Assembly (NCBI GenBank): GCA_021442155.1
Contig: CM038215.1
Span: 278,678,413 to 278,742,412 of the forward strand
Origin: Cymbidium sinense
Lineage: Eukaryota > Streptophyta > Magnoliopsida > Asparagales > Orchidaceae
Length of the DNA stretch: 64,000 nucleotides
Reading direction: 5' to 3'
Below, piece by piece: positions 11,291 to 23,499 of this stretch (the first letter of the stretch is position 1; the number at the start of each line of letters is the position of its first letter). The position numbers and the translations under genes were made by a program. Under the pieces are notes generated by a model, which did no database searches, was not told the DNA's origin, and was given only the letters and a program-made list of their open reading frames with translations.

Positions 11291-12785
11291 TACTGTTAAA
11301 GTCTTGCTGTATGTGCAATTTGCATGATGGTGTGTAATTTCTGTTGGAGGAGCATCATATTTTGCCATATATAATACTTGGTTTTTGATTAATTTAGTTG
11401 TTGTCCCATATTGGTTTCAGGCATAAGTGTTGAGGTAGTCTATGGATGTAAGCATTTGTTAAAATTTTGGAGAAAATGCTGGGTTAGACAAAAATTCTTT
11501 ATAGAGTTTCAAGGAATTATCCATTCTTTTTTGCTTGGTATTCTTAAATCATAACTTCTACTATACTTTCTATTCTCATTGAAGACCACATTATTAGAAC
11601 TTTAGATGTAACATGTAAATGTAAATTGAAACCTAAATAAAGTATATGGAGATTGTTGGATGGCCAAATATAGGTAATATGTACAATGTTATTAAAGTAA
11701 TTCAATGGTACCCTAAACATGCAATTACTATATTAAATGTTTTATATTATGGGAGGGTTTGGAGCATTTGTTAGTTTGCCTTAATTGCACTTTGGTGGTA
11801 AGTAGTTCGAGTATAATGGGGTTTTTTTAATATAAGATTAAAAATGTGTACACTAACTCTTCAAACCTTACCATGGCTTGACCTTAAGCATTATAAACAT
11901 ATTATGAGGATTTGCATTCAAGTTCAATATTATTTAAAAAGTTTTCTTTAATTTCTTGTTCTAAAATCATTGCAACTTATTCTATTGTTGGTTTAGAGTT
12001 TCCATGGCTGAAACACACTTAGAGGCACAACTTCTAAAGTTAAGAATGAGTGGTTGAATTGGAGAAGTGTACTATGAGTTTTATGTGATAAGAGATTATT
12101 ATAGAGTTTTTAAAATAAATTTTATAAAACTCCAATTTGGTTTGACTATTTTGTTTTGATCCAAGTGTGAATTTGTAAAAATGTCATTAATTGCCTAGTT
12201 AAACTTAACATAAATGAGATTATTTATTTAGATGTTTGGCAAAACTAGGGATATATTAGAGATATGATATGAGTATCACCTATTGATGATAAGGTAGTGT
12301 GAGATAGGCTTATACAATTTGAACATAAACAATGAATAATAGAAACTACAGTCATTTGATGGGCAGATAAAATGAGTGTCAATGGATTAAAAAGGAAGAG
12401 GTTAGACCAAATATAACATGGATAGTTGTGCAGAAGAATTTGTGTAGAATGGCTTTGATAGCTCATATGACTTGCAATATGAATGAATTTGTGAATGAAG
12501 ATTTATAAAACTGACCTCAGTTAGTTGGGATAAGGTTAATAATTATGATGAACTCTAAAACACACTTGAAGTTATTATTACCATTGGCCTTATTATTCAA
12601 CTATGGGTTATGATTATTTTTAATTAGGGGGTGGAAGAAAGAGATGTTCTGAAATTCTCATTGAAGCCTTGAAATTCATCCTTATTTTATTTAATTTAAA
12701 AGTTTCTTAGAAATGCATGTTATATATCCCAATATGGAGTAAGCCTCTTTTGATGCCAATTTAGAAGTTTGTTTTCATTATGCAG
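11291..12785. other. Upstream intron or 5' flank of the AAA gene; no exon seen
   Basis: AT-rich, with no stretch encoding the block expected before DNLSRMHERSKE. The acceptor at 12785 shows that it should be intron. Confidence 0.5.
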
Positions 12786-12887
12786 GATAATCTCAGTAGG
12801 ATGCACGAAAGAAGTAAAGAAATGCCCAAGACGATGAAGCAGTTGACTAGGCTCTTTCCAAATAAAGTTACCATTCAGGTTCCTCAG
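12786..12887 (+). CDS. AAA ATPase exon 1 of the visible set
   Basis: Thirty-four codons, phase 0 in and out. The acceptor is ATTATGCAG and the donor is GTACGA. The peptide starts DNLSRMHERSKE and continues to RLFPNKVTIQVPQ, a conserved block before the AAA domain in plant FHA-AAA proteins. The acceptor implies an upstream exon, which was not found in 1-12785. Confidence 0.9.
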
Positions 12888-12960
12888 GTACGACATTCCC
12901 ATTTCTACATGTACGTTCTTTGTTCTTACCTGTGCTAATGATGCCAAAAAATGTTTTCAG

Positions 12961-13050
12961 GATGAACCTCAACTTCTGGATTGGAAGCGACAATTGGACC
13001 TTGATGTTGAAACTCTTAAAGCTCAATCCAATAATTCCAGTATCCATTCA
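12961..13050 (+). CDS. AAA ATPase exon 2
   Basis: Thirty codons after a 73-bp intron (acceptor TGTTTTCAG, donor GTAAGC). The peptide contains LLDWKRQLDLDVETLK followed by AQSN, matching the helical linker of the family. Phase 0 at both ends. Confidence 0.9.
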
Positions 13051-14387
13051 GTAAGCTTTTGCTACATATTCATGATATATGATAATTAGAAGTTATTTTT
13101 CTACTATTTAATGGTATATTTTCTGCAGAAGTTTCATTGGTTTTCAAGTTAAAAACATCTGCGTTGTTGTTCTTGTTATATGGTTTTACTACTGGAAGTT
13201 TTTATGAATTTGATTTACTATGCCAGTTGACATACTGGGGTTTAGATTTTGAATTTTTTTTGTTACGCTAGGTATAAATGCCTCAAGTACTAAGGCTAAA
13301 TTTTGGAAATCTTTTTATAGTGTTTGAAAACATATTTCGAAGTGTTTAGGCCCACTCTCTGAAAAATTGGTGGATTAGAATATTTTCTGTTCTGTCAAGA
13401 GATCATTATTTCCTGCATTCTAGGCTATCTTGTTACTTGTCGTAGATACATTGCATTTTCATAGCAAGATTGTGATTTAGATTTTGCTTTGTACCTGCTA
13501 CATTTATAATATTCCTCAAAAGGTCTAAGCAATTGATTGATTCGGGATGTTATCATCAGATCGGATATGCTATAGAATAAGTGATAGCTAATTTTTTATG
13601 TTGCTGGGTTTTCTGTCACGAAAAAATAGCTATGACACAATTTTTGTGTGCCCATGATAAGCTCCTTTTTATTATTTATTATTTTATTATTTTTGTTGAT
13701 TTATGGTTCTTTACCATAATGAATTCTCTATGCCTGTTGAAGGAAAGCATGAATTGAAGGTGTATCATGTCTGCTGTCCCTCCTGCATCTACTTCTGTCC
13801 ATGGAAATTTTATTATGTTAGAATCTCTTTATTCTAGAAACTGGTAATGAGGCTTTAATAAGCTAAATTTCTGGCAGTGGACAACTGGTGTTATTAGGGA
13901 TATTTTTAGAGTTTATTAACATTTAGTACAAGATAAACAAATTATTATAGTTAGATATTTTTATGGTTGTATTACCGTTTAGCGCAAGATAAGCAGGTTA
14001 TTATATGCTGAATATGTACAACTCTTCTGTTTCCTTACCATGAGAATCAAATAAAATATCTTGGCTATAAAAAGTTGTGGTGGAGGGCTGCTCTATAATG
14101 TTAAATACAGCCTCCTTGCATCCGAATTTTTGGACCCATCAGAAATATTCTTCCATTCCTTATTTGAGGTTTCATCAATTTCTATCCTACATACATTTGA
14201 CTGTGCAAATTGGGTACCATGTGCGTGCTTTTTCCAATCCCAACTCAAACATTCCTTAGCTAAAGACAAAATAAAAAAAAAAAAGAGAAAAAGCTTGGCG
14301 CACATTCACCTGATAAATTGTTGGATATTTCATTCAACTAATATTGCAACTCTACATGTGCTTAAAGGTGAACTTTACTCTTAACTG
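13051..14387 (+). other. AAA gene intron 2, left part
   Basis: T-rich intron sequence with many short frames. A 107-residue open frame at 14061-14384 has no recognised motif and sits next to the LINE target site. No transposon domain seen. Confidence 0.6.
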
Positions 14388-14563
14388 CATGTTGATGCCC
14401 TAGATTCTGAGAATCTGGAGTGTTCATTTTTTTGATAAATTTTGCCTAAATGCATTGATTCATGAGCCTTCCATTTGAAGTCCATGGCAACAATAATTTT
14501 ATCTTTGTTGTTTGTCTAACAACTCAGGTTTGATTTAGTGTTCTTTTTTTATTTTAATTGAAA
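14388..14563 (+). repeat. Left ~176-bp direct repeat bordering the LINE
   Basis: Begins CATGTTGATGCCC and includes GGAGTGTTCATTTTTTT, GATTCATGAGCCTT, ATGGCAACAATAAT and GTCTAACAACTCAGGTTT. The copy at 17333-17513 has the same order with scattered substitutions and one-base length changes. Confidence 0.9.
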
Positions 14564-17332
14564 CTAGAATTAGGTTATGAACTTGAAATATAGGTAATTC
14601 TTACAGGTAAATGAATGTAATTAATAGATATTATAGTTCATAGGAAGATAAATATTTTATTAATTCAAGAAACTAAATGGGTTGGGGAGAAGGCTAAGGA
14701 GATTGATAGTTTAGGTCTTAAACTTTAGTATTTAGGTAGAAGTCGAATTAGAAATGATATAAGTGTGATTATAGATAAAAGGTTGAAGGATAATGTTATA
14801 AATATTAATAGATTGGAGATAGAATTATAAATTTTAAAGATTATCATTGATACTAAGATATCAAAATATTTTAAGTGTTTATGCTCCTCAAGTAGGTTAT
14901 GTAAAAAAGAAAATATTTAGAATGAATTGTAGAGATTAATACAAAAAGATACTTCAAAAAAAAAAGATTTATCGGAGAGATTTAAATGATATATGGTAGA
15001 GTAGAAGATTTTAAAACTATTCATACATGATTTTATTTAATGAATAAAGTATGACTATATTAGATTTTTCTTTATCTTATAATTTTATAGTTGTTAATAC
15101 TTTATTTAAGAAAAGAGATGAACATATTATTACTTATAAAAATGGATTTAGTAAAACACAGATTAATTATTTTCTATTAAGAAAAATAGATTGTTTAGAT
15201 CAGAAAGATTGGAAGGCCATTCCAAATGAAAATTTAAGCATCTAACATCGACTTAGATTTAGATTTAAAAAATAAATCAAATTATCGTCTAAGATTGATG
15301 CATATTTAAAGAACACTAATAAAAATATTTTTAAGAGTAAATTCTGAGCTTTAGAATTTGTGATGTTCATAAGAATGTTAATGTTATGCGGGAAAAAATA
15401 GTAAGTGAAATTAAGCAAGTTATAAAAAATGTGTTTTAAGAATCAAAAGGAAAAACTTCTTTTAAAAAAAAATAGTTGGTGATGGAGTTAGAATGTGCAA
15501 GAAAAGATAAAAAATAAGAATCATTATTATAAAATTTGGTTTAGATATAAAAACTCTGAGAATTGAAAAAGATATAAAGTAGTCGGCAGAGATTCTAAAA
15601 AATTACATGTAAGAAATTTACCTTTTTGTGATTTATACAATAGATTGGATACCAAAGAAGGTGAAAGATGAATGTATAAGTTAGCCAAACAAAGAGATAG
15701 GAGAAGTAAAGATATATTTCAGTGAGGTAATTGATGAAAATCATAAAGTCTTTTCTTAGAAAAGATATTGAAAATAGGTGGGCGATGTATTTTGATAAAC
15801 TTTTGATGAAGATCCGAAAATAAGATTGATTTTTGCAACTTTTACCCAAAATAGAGAATTATGTTTTTATCATCGTATTAATAAATTTGAGGTTAGAGAA
15901 GCTTTAAAGAAAATAAAATGTGAAAAAACTATAGGACCTAATGATATTCCAATAGAAGTGTGGAAAATGTTTAGGAGATCAAGGAATTTCTTGGCTTACA
16001 AATCTTTTTAATGTTATTTTAAAGACTAAAAGATCGATGAGTGGAGAAAGAGTTTGTTGGTTCTTATATTTAAGAATAAAGGTGATGCACAAGAGTGTGC
16101 AAATTATAGAGGAATTAAGTTAATGTGTCATACATTAAAATTATGGGAGAAAGTAATTGAGCATAGGTTACGATGTGATACAAATATTTCTCACAATCAG
16201 TTTGGTTTCATGCTAGGTTGGATCTACTATGGATGCTATACATTTGTTAAGAGGCTTGATGGAGAAGTATAGATAAAGTAAGGAGGATCTACATATGATA
16301 TTTATTGATTTAGAGAAAGTTTGTGATAACATTTCAAGAGATGTTCTTTGGAGAGTTCTAGAAAAGAAAGGAGTTAATATTGGTTATATTCAAGTCATTA
16401 AGGATATGTATAGAGTTGTTACTTGTGTCCAAACACCGAGGATTGATAAAATATTTTCCTATTTGAGTTGGATTACATCAAGGATCAGCTTTAAGCCTTT
16501 ATCTTTTTTGCTTTAGTTATGAATGTTCTTACTAGGCATTTTATGTACCTTGGTGTATGCTTTTATGACATTCTTCTTGTTGATAAGACTAGAGAGGAGT
16601 CCAAGAGAAACTTGAATTATGGAGGTCAACCTTAGATTCTAAAGGTTTTCGTTTAAGTAAATCTAAAACTGAATATATGGAGTGTAATTTTAGTTGTGGT
16701 AGTGTTGTGACATTGGGTGAACAAGTCATTAAAAGAGTGAGCGATTCAGATATCTAGATTTTATTGTTCAAAATGATGGTGAAATAGATGAGATGTTATT
16801 AGTAGAATTCAAGTTGGATGGTTGAAGTGGTGGAGTGCATCTGGACTGGTGTGTGTGTGATAGGAAAGTACCGCTTAAATTTAAGGGAAAATTTTGTAAG
16901 ATAGTGTTAAGACTTGCAATGATTTATGGTGCAGAATATTGGCCAATAAACAGAAGCACAAGACTAAGTTAAGTATTGCAGAGATAAGGATGCTCAGGTG
17001 GATAAGTGGCTTTACTCTTAGAGATAAAATGCGAAATGAGTATGTTCGGGAAAAAGTTGGAGTAGCTCCAGTGGCAAATAAGATTAGAGAGAGTCGCCTT
17101 AGATGGTTTGTCCACATATGCGTCAAAATGACATTAGGAGAGTAGATGCATTAGATTTGCTTTATGTTAAGAAAGGTAGAGGTAGACCTATAAAGATTTG
17201 GTTAAGATGTATAAAAAATGACCTTAGTATGCTTGAATTAAATGAGAATTTGATGCATAATAGGATACAATGGAGAAGAAGGATTTATGTAGTGACCCCA
17301 CATAATGGGATAAAAGCTTGTTGTTGTTGTTA
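14564..17332 (+). mobile_element. RTE-type LINE, decayed
   Basis: A non-LTR retrotransposon copied by target-primed reverse transcription. The left part shows an endonuclease-like reading (WVGEKAKEID near 14680; SVYAPQVGY-like near 14880). RT pieces are TIGPNDIPIEVWKMF (15826-16011), FKNKGDAQECANYRGIKL (16054-16272) and MIFIDLEKVCDNISRDVLW (16295-16516). RISGFTLRDKMRNEYVREKV-like sequence (16939-17145) is the C-terminal part. The 3' end is a CCCCACATAATGGGATAAA block followed by (TTG)n at 17319-17331, the usual plant RTE tail. Many stops and frameshifts; inactive. About 2.8 kb, close to full length for coding but without a clear 5' end. Confidence 0.88.
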
Positions 17333-17513
17333 CATGTTGATCCCTTGAATTCTAAGAATTTGGAGTGTTCATTTTTTTTAATAAATTTAGACTAAATGCA
17401 CTGATTCATGAGCCTTTTATGTGAAGTTTATGGCAACAATAATATTATCTTTGTTGCTTGTCTAACAACTCAGGTTTAATTGAGTATTCTTTTTTTTTTT
17501 AGTTTAATTGAAA
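17333..17513 (+). repeat. Right ~181-bp direct repeat bordering the LINE
   Basis: Starts directly after the (TTG)n tail with CATGTTGATCCC and ends TTTAATTGAAA, collinear with 14388-14563. Confidence 0.9.
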
Positions 17514-18894
17514 GGAGAGTTTTCATTCTTCCCTGAAATCATCTTTACTATATGTTGTAGCAATGGCTTATCAAAAAAGGCTATTGTTAATGATGTAGCT
17601 ATGATTCGGCATTTAGGTTAGGCATCTCTCATTTAGGTTACACGTGGTTCACATGGTTTCTTCATCCTTTCTCCATTGGTTCTTCTTGTAGCTATATTTC
17701 AAGAAGTTATGAAATTGTCTTTTTTAGCAAGAGTTCTACAGCTGCATTGTCAAATTGGGCTACCCAATAGGATATAGCCTGCCGTTCAATTGGTGATGAT
17801 CAAGATTGATGAAGATTTAACATATTTGGGTTAATTAAAATTTGTGCTTTTTGTATAATGATATTTCTTATTTTCATGAGGGTTGTTGTAATATGCACTT
17901 TGGAGTAATTTCAACTTTCAATTATCCGGTTATTTTTTAAAATTCTTTTATGCTATTCTAAACATACTCTAAAACCAGATTAAATAAAAAAATTTGTGAC
18001 TCATATTTTGGAATTGTATTGAGGGATCAATTCTTAAAATACTTTAAGGATTCATTATCTATAGTTTGAGGAATTGTTGTATTGTTTCTTTATTCTTCTT
18101 TTCCTTCCGTAAGTCAAATTTCCTATAGGATCTATATTTGGACCAACTTACAGTAAATTTTATTAACTTTTTTTATTCAAAAACTTGGTAACCCTTCTTC
18201 TTTTAAAATATAAAAGATTAGTACACATTACATGATAGCTGGAAGGCAATAGATGCCTAAAAATACAGAAGTAAAAAGCTCAAGAAAAAGGAACAGAAGG
18301 CCGGGAATGTAATTTTAATCTTTAAAATTTGTGTTTTGGAAGAACATCTCGACATCATCCTCTCAATCAAGGTCCTCCAAACTTTTTTTCGTTTTCCTTG
18401 TTTGTTGCCTGTTTTATCGTTGATGCAAAAGAGACTTTGCTAATGCTGTGAAATCAACGAGCTTTCGTTTCTAGAAAGTCATTAAAAGTTATCTTTTTGA
18501 TTCCGAATCATTTAAAGAACATCTAAGAAGAATTGCACCCATTTAGAGCTTTCATTGATATGATTGTTTCTCTAGGTAAAAATAGAACAGATACTTCCAG
18601 GATAAGTTTTTAAACTTTTCTTGATAAGAAAATCTTAGAAACTTGTTTCATTATTATGGTTTTATGCAATTATGACATATTTGAAGTTTTTCCTTTTGTG
18701 GGTCCATTTTTGAGCATCCATGATTTTTCTGCCTTTTGTTTTATCAATTCCTTGTTTTTTTTTTCTAGTTCATCAATATTTATAGATGTTTGGAATTCAT
18801 TTTATTTGTTCAATGATTTCTTATCATTTTACTCTTATAGTTCTTGGAAACATTTGTCCTTAACTATTTATTCTCGAACTCCTGTGCTTTACAG
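17514..18894 (+). other. AAA gene intron 2, right part
   Basis: T-rich sequence without a recognised element. It ends in a long pyrimidine-rich tract and the acceptor CTTTACAG. Confidence 0.6.
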
Positions 18895-18973
18895 TTCTTA
18901 AATCGCAATGGCCTTCAGTGCAATGATCTAGCAGAAAAAATATGCATAAAGGATCAAACTCTTAGCAGTGAAA
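18895..18973 (+). CDS. AAA ATPase exon 3
   Basis: Seventy-nine bp, phase 0 in and phase 1 out (acceptor CTTTACAG, donor GTAAGG). It encodes FLNRNGLQCNDLAEK followed by ICIKDQTLSSE. Relative to the usual family sequence as I recall it, there appears to be about one extra residue near LAEKIC. Confidence 0.85.
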
Positions 18974-19063
18974 GTAAGGAAATACGTTCACATACATGCT
19001 TTACTTTTTTTTTAAAAAAAACTTTATGAGTTTATACTTTTAACATGCAATTTTGTTCAATAG

Positions 19064-19163
19064 GTGTTGATAAAATAATTGGTTTTGCTCTTAGTCATCA
19101 TCTCAAGAACAATAGAGAACGGATTAATCCCAAGGATGCTAAGCTAACACTCTCAAGTGAAAG
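19064..19163 (+). CDS. AAA ATPase exon 4
   Basis: One hundred bp, completing the split serine codon from the previous exon (acceptor TTCAATAG, donor GTTATC). It encodes VDKIIGFALSHHLK and then KLTLSSE. Intron 3 before it is 90 bp. Confidence 0.85.
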
Positions 19164-19251
19164 GTTATCTTTTGACAACTGTTATTTTGTGTTGAGCATC
19201 AATTGATTTATTTATACGTACTATTAAAATGCTTCCTTTCATACAATGCAG

Positions 19252-19321
19252 CATCATGCATGGGCTTAGCATGCTTCAAAGCTTGCAAAGTGATACTAAG
19301 AGTTCTAAGAAATCACTTAAG
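19252..19321 (+). CDS. AAA ATPase exon 5
   Basis: Seventy bp beginning with the last base of a split serine codon (acceptor ACAATGCAG, donor GTGGCA). It encodes IMHGLSMLQSL followed by QSDTKSSKKSLK, the family block directly before DVVTENEFEK. Confidence 0.85.
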
Positions 19322-19420
19322 GTGGCATCTTTGGTTTCTTTAGTGTGTTCTTTAACAAAAAATTATTATAATGTTTGCGAAAATTTGATAAACTTTTCTT
19401 TTAAATAATTTGGGCGTCAG

Positions 19421-19600
19421 GATGTGGTCACAGAAAACGAGTTTGAGAAAAGGCTTTTGGCTGATGTTATTCCACCTAATGAAATCGGGGTTAGTTTTGA
19501 TGACATTGGAGCTTTAGAACAAGTAAAAGATACGTTGAAGGAGTTGGTGATGCTTCCTTTGCAGCGACCAGAATTGTTTAGCAAAGGACAATTGACTAAG
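19421..19600 (+). CDS. AAA ATPase exon 6, start of the AAA domain
   Basis: Sixty codons, phase 0 at both ends (acceptor GGGCGTCAG, donor GTACCG). It contains DVVTENEFEKRLLADVIPP, then FDDIGALE and LKELVMLPLQRPELF, ending in KGQLTK. FDDIGALE is the typical entry to a meiotic/Msp1-type AAA domain. The next exon lies 31.5 kb downstream. Confidence 0.93.
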
Positions 19601-20374
19601 GTACCGAGCATTTCAATTTAACTTCAATATTCTTAAAACTGCTATAGATCCATTTTTCTTAGTTGGCATGGATATTATTCTTCTGAGTTGGGATATCTAT
19701 TTCTTTGACAATCCAAGATGCATATATGAATTTTGAATCATTGTAATAATTCTAGTACTAGAGAATGTTTGTTCATATTTTTTTTTTGCATTTCGAAAAT
19801 TTTCTAATGAATGAAATAGTCCATGATAATGCACTCTTCAAAGGCCATCATGCTAGTTTTCAGTTTGTTCAAATGAAACTTTCCTAGTTTTTTCCTTGTA
19901 ATATGTTTGTTATTAGATTCCACTCTTTTCTGTTTGATCCTGAGATAGGATTTGAGATAATGACATGCCATTGAGTATGCGAATTAGATTCTTACTCTTA
20001 TGGATGTAAACACACCTACTGACGGGCTGCTGTAAGATTGCATGTCATGCCTATGTACGTGGGAGGTGCGGCTTTGTTTCCCCCTCTCTAAATCTGCTCA
20101 GATTGAACTAGGGGAGGCCGGTTCAAGTTTTTAATAAAACCTGGTTCAATTATCTTAGTTAGGGCTATTTTGTTTGATTTAAATACTACTTTATTTAGTA
20201 AGGTTAGTTTTTGGTTGCTTTAAACTTGACATTTTTTGTGTTTCTCTATTATGGAGCTGTCATTTTCGATTTAATCAAGTGATGAGTTTGTATATTGGTT
20301 GAATTAAATTTCTGGAGTCTTCTTCCTTCTTCAAGAATTTGTTACAACAATTGTTCAACTTTCTTTCGATTCAT

Positions 20375-23200
20375 AGAAAAACACTTTTGAAAATCTCTGT
20401 CATTTTATAGGATGTTAAGGGAGTTTGTTTTCATGAGGTAGATTGATTTATATTTAACTAGATTTTCTATAACATTTGTTAGGATTTATTTAGATTTGAG
20501 TTATACTTCCTATGAATGAAAGCATTCATAGTTAATTATCTCTCATACCGCAGTAAGAGAGCACTCTCGATTAAGGTTGGAAATAAACACATATCTCTGA
20601 TATAAATCGGTGTTTAGTAGTGTGGTGTGGAGGACTGTCTAAAAGAAAAATGAGGGTAGTCCCGATCAAGATCTCATGGTTTTATCGTCCCAGGATTATC
20701 GTTATTTCGGTCTACCAATATCAGAAGGCTATTAATTGTAATGCCCATGGAGTCGGATTAGTAGCCATGGTTGCCTCATCTCAGATATCTCGAGTAGAGT
20801 ATAATTATTGTGCAGGTGTTATTGTGCAAATATTTATTGAATTATTCAAGCTAGACTTAACTTACAAGCCTATCTAGTAATTCAATTTTATGAAGTCTGC
20901 ATTGTAGACATACATAGGGTTTATATTCATTGGACTGCCCTGATTTTAAATGTGAAGTTTGCATTGGGAATAACGATTGGACTTATATCCATCGGAATGC
21001 TAGTTTGAATTGAACATACATTTGGAATGTAGTATGGATTGGACTTAATCTACTAGAATGCCATTAAATTGGACTTACATCTTTTGGAATGCCATAATTT
21101 TTGGATTGGTGTTTGCATTAACAAATGATTGAGCTTACATGCATTGGAATGCCATAGTTTTAGATATGAAGTTTGCATTGCGAACAACAACTGAGCTTAT
21201 ATCTATTGAAATGCCATATTTTTAGATATGAAGTTTGCATTACGAATAATGATTGAGCTCATATCTATTGGTATGCCAGTTTGAATTGGATTTATATCTC
21301 TTTGAAATGCTGGATTAGGATTAGACTTACATCCCTGTGGAATGTGGATTAAGAAAGTTCGCATGACAAACTAGTGACAGACTGGGCTTATATCCATTGG
21401 AATGCCAGCTTGAATATGATTTAGTCTACATAGCGGACATACATAGGACTAACATCAATTGGAATGTCGCTTAAGATAGGTGTTTGCATTGCAAACATTG
21501 GTTGGACTTACATCTATCAGAAGGTTATGTGTTTAATATAGAGTTTGCCTTGTGAAAAGTAGTTTGGCCTACATCCATTAGAATACTATAACTGTGGGGA
21601 AGTTCTCATGGCGAATAAATGACTGGGCTTACATCCACTGCAATGCAAACACTAATTAGACTTATATTCATTGGAAAACCATGATTTTAATGAAGTTCAC
21701 AGGGCGAACATGTGACTAAACTTACATCTCTTTGGAATGCCATAATTGGTTGATTAAAGTCTGCATTGTAGACAAATATAAGACTTACATTTATTGGAAT
21801 GCCATCAAATATAGGACTTATATCCATTGGAGTGCCTTGATTTATTGAGGTTTGCATTGCAAATCAATAATTGGACTTACATCCTTAGAATGCCAATTGG
21901 TATGGACACTTTTGATTTCCATATTAATCATTAGATTGCATTCAGCCTTTGACACATTGTGTTTGATTAATCGAATGGTTATAATTATATATATCGATGT
22001 TTATGTGGTCATTTTACTCTTAAAATTAGATTTATGTATTTTGAAAAGTTTTTATCAATTAGTATGTGAATGGCGTAATTTTGAATTTACATACCTGGTT
22101 AAATTCATCAAGTGGATTAACGAATCTGATTAAATTATTTATTTATGATTTTTTATTGAATTACGTCTGAATATATCCATTAATTCAACATTCGACATTT
22201 TTTTGTTGATCTCTATTAAAAATCATTAAGCATAAAATATTTGCAAAATTACATCAGCTTAATGACATAGTAATGTTATATTCACAAAATTTTATTACGA
22301 TGCATACTCTTCTCTCTTGCTTTAGATTCAAGATTGACAGAGGGATGATTTTTTTACATCTCATATCAGATCCAAGATTGACAGCTGAGGTCTTTGTAAA
22401 ATGGCATCTTGTCAACATTTGTATTTGTGAAATAACGCGCTTGCGCCTTCTCCCTTGCTCCGTTCCAAGATCAATAAATAGAGATAATTTCATCTTGCAC
22501 CGGATCCAATATCAATGGTGGAAGTCTTCAATTTAACCTGAGGAAGCAAGTAATTAATTATAACAAATTTTGTTTCAAATTTCAATTGAAAGTGACACTT
22601 TAAAAGTCCCCTTTCCCATTGTTGGACGAAAATGACTCAACTAAAAATTCAACTCAGACTTAAGAAGAGGGAAATTGGGGATTTTGGGCTTTCCTTTATA
22701 TTTTCTTCCATAATCCCTCAGTTTCTCTTATTTTGGTTTAGTTGAACACCCAAAGAGAGGGGTTTTGGTTGGGCTTTGCTTGAAGCAGTCGGCTTGGGCT
22801 ACTTCACTTGGCGAGAGGGGATTCAACCTTGGTTCTTCTCATGCAAGCGAGGACTTGGCTTCATGCAAGGGGCAACGGCGGCTAGGGTTGAAGCATGCGT
22901 GACGAGGGAGATCGGTGGCTTTGACCTCTCATGTGACAAAGTCAGCAGTTAGGGCTGAGGTGAGTGGCTTTCTTGATCTCTCAGTTTCTCTCTTGGGTGA
23001 GTGCCTATGTGTTGAGATGTCCGACTGACTCTCCCTCGCTCTCTCTTATAGGAGTCCGAGCTCCAACTATTTCGCTCCTTGTGTGGTTTCGATGATGTGG
23101 ATGTCGGTTGGGGTGGAGTTTGGGTTTCAAATTCCCCCTTTCCTCTCTTCAAATTTTTTTATTTTTTGATTTTCTGGTTGCAAATGCTTTCTCGTTATCC
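20375..23200 (+). mobile_element. Gypsy-type LTR copy B and leader
   Basis: Collinear with 6571-8525. It contains a minisatellite and a GC-richer 3' part (22780-23120) and is followed by gag, so it is the 5' LTR and leader of the plus-strand element at 23500-25600. The exact LTR end and primer-binding site could not be fixed. Confidence 0.65.
20890..21905 (+). repeat. Minisatellite B: ~55-60-bp units with a hairpin
   Basis: Roughly seventeen degenerate units with CTTACATCCATTGGAATGCC and boxes such as GTTTGCATTGCAAAC (21481), GTTTGCATTGCGAAC (21172) and GTCTGCATTGTAGAC (20897, 21767). It is longer than array A (about 1.0 against 0.7 kb). Confidence 0.8.
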
Positions 23201-23499
23201 TTTTTAGCCACCTCCTGCATTACAGGCTGCTTTACCCTGCTGTCCACGCTTTGATAACTGCCATTTGATCGTCTGATAAGGGGACCTGTTGTTGTTGTTT
23301 ATAGCCGCTGGCCAGTACCATTTCCAACCAACCTTTATTTTCAGATTTGCCTTTTTCCTAACTCATTTGTTTTCATCCCATCACCTTCTTGATGCCCAAG
23401 AACAATGTCAGTGTCAGACCTAAATCTATCCTAAATCTATCTTGGGTATATATTTTTCCTTTTAAATCCATCTCACCAACAACTTTACAATCCTCCAAA

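Noticed and set aside
14061..14384. 107-residue open frame in AAA intron 2
   Set aside because: No recognisable domain; overlapping frames on both strands; sits between two exons that already splice together in the family pattern.
19424..19621. Open frame read as a separate small gene
   Set aside because: It is exon 6 of the AAA gene plus intron read-through; splice sites and the family alignment fix the exon at 19421-19600.
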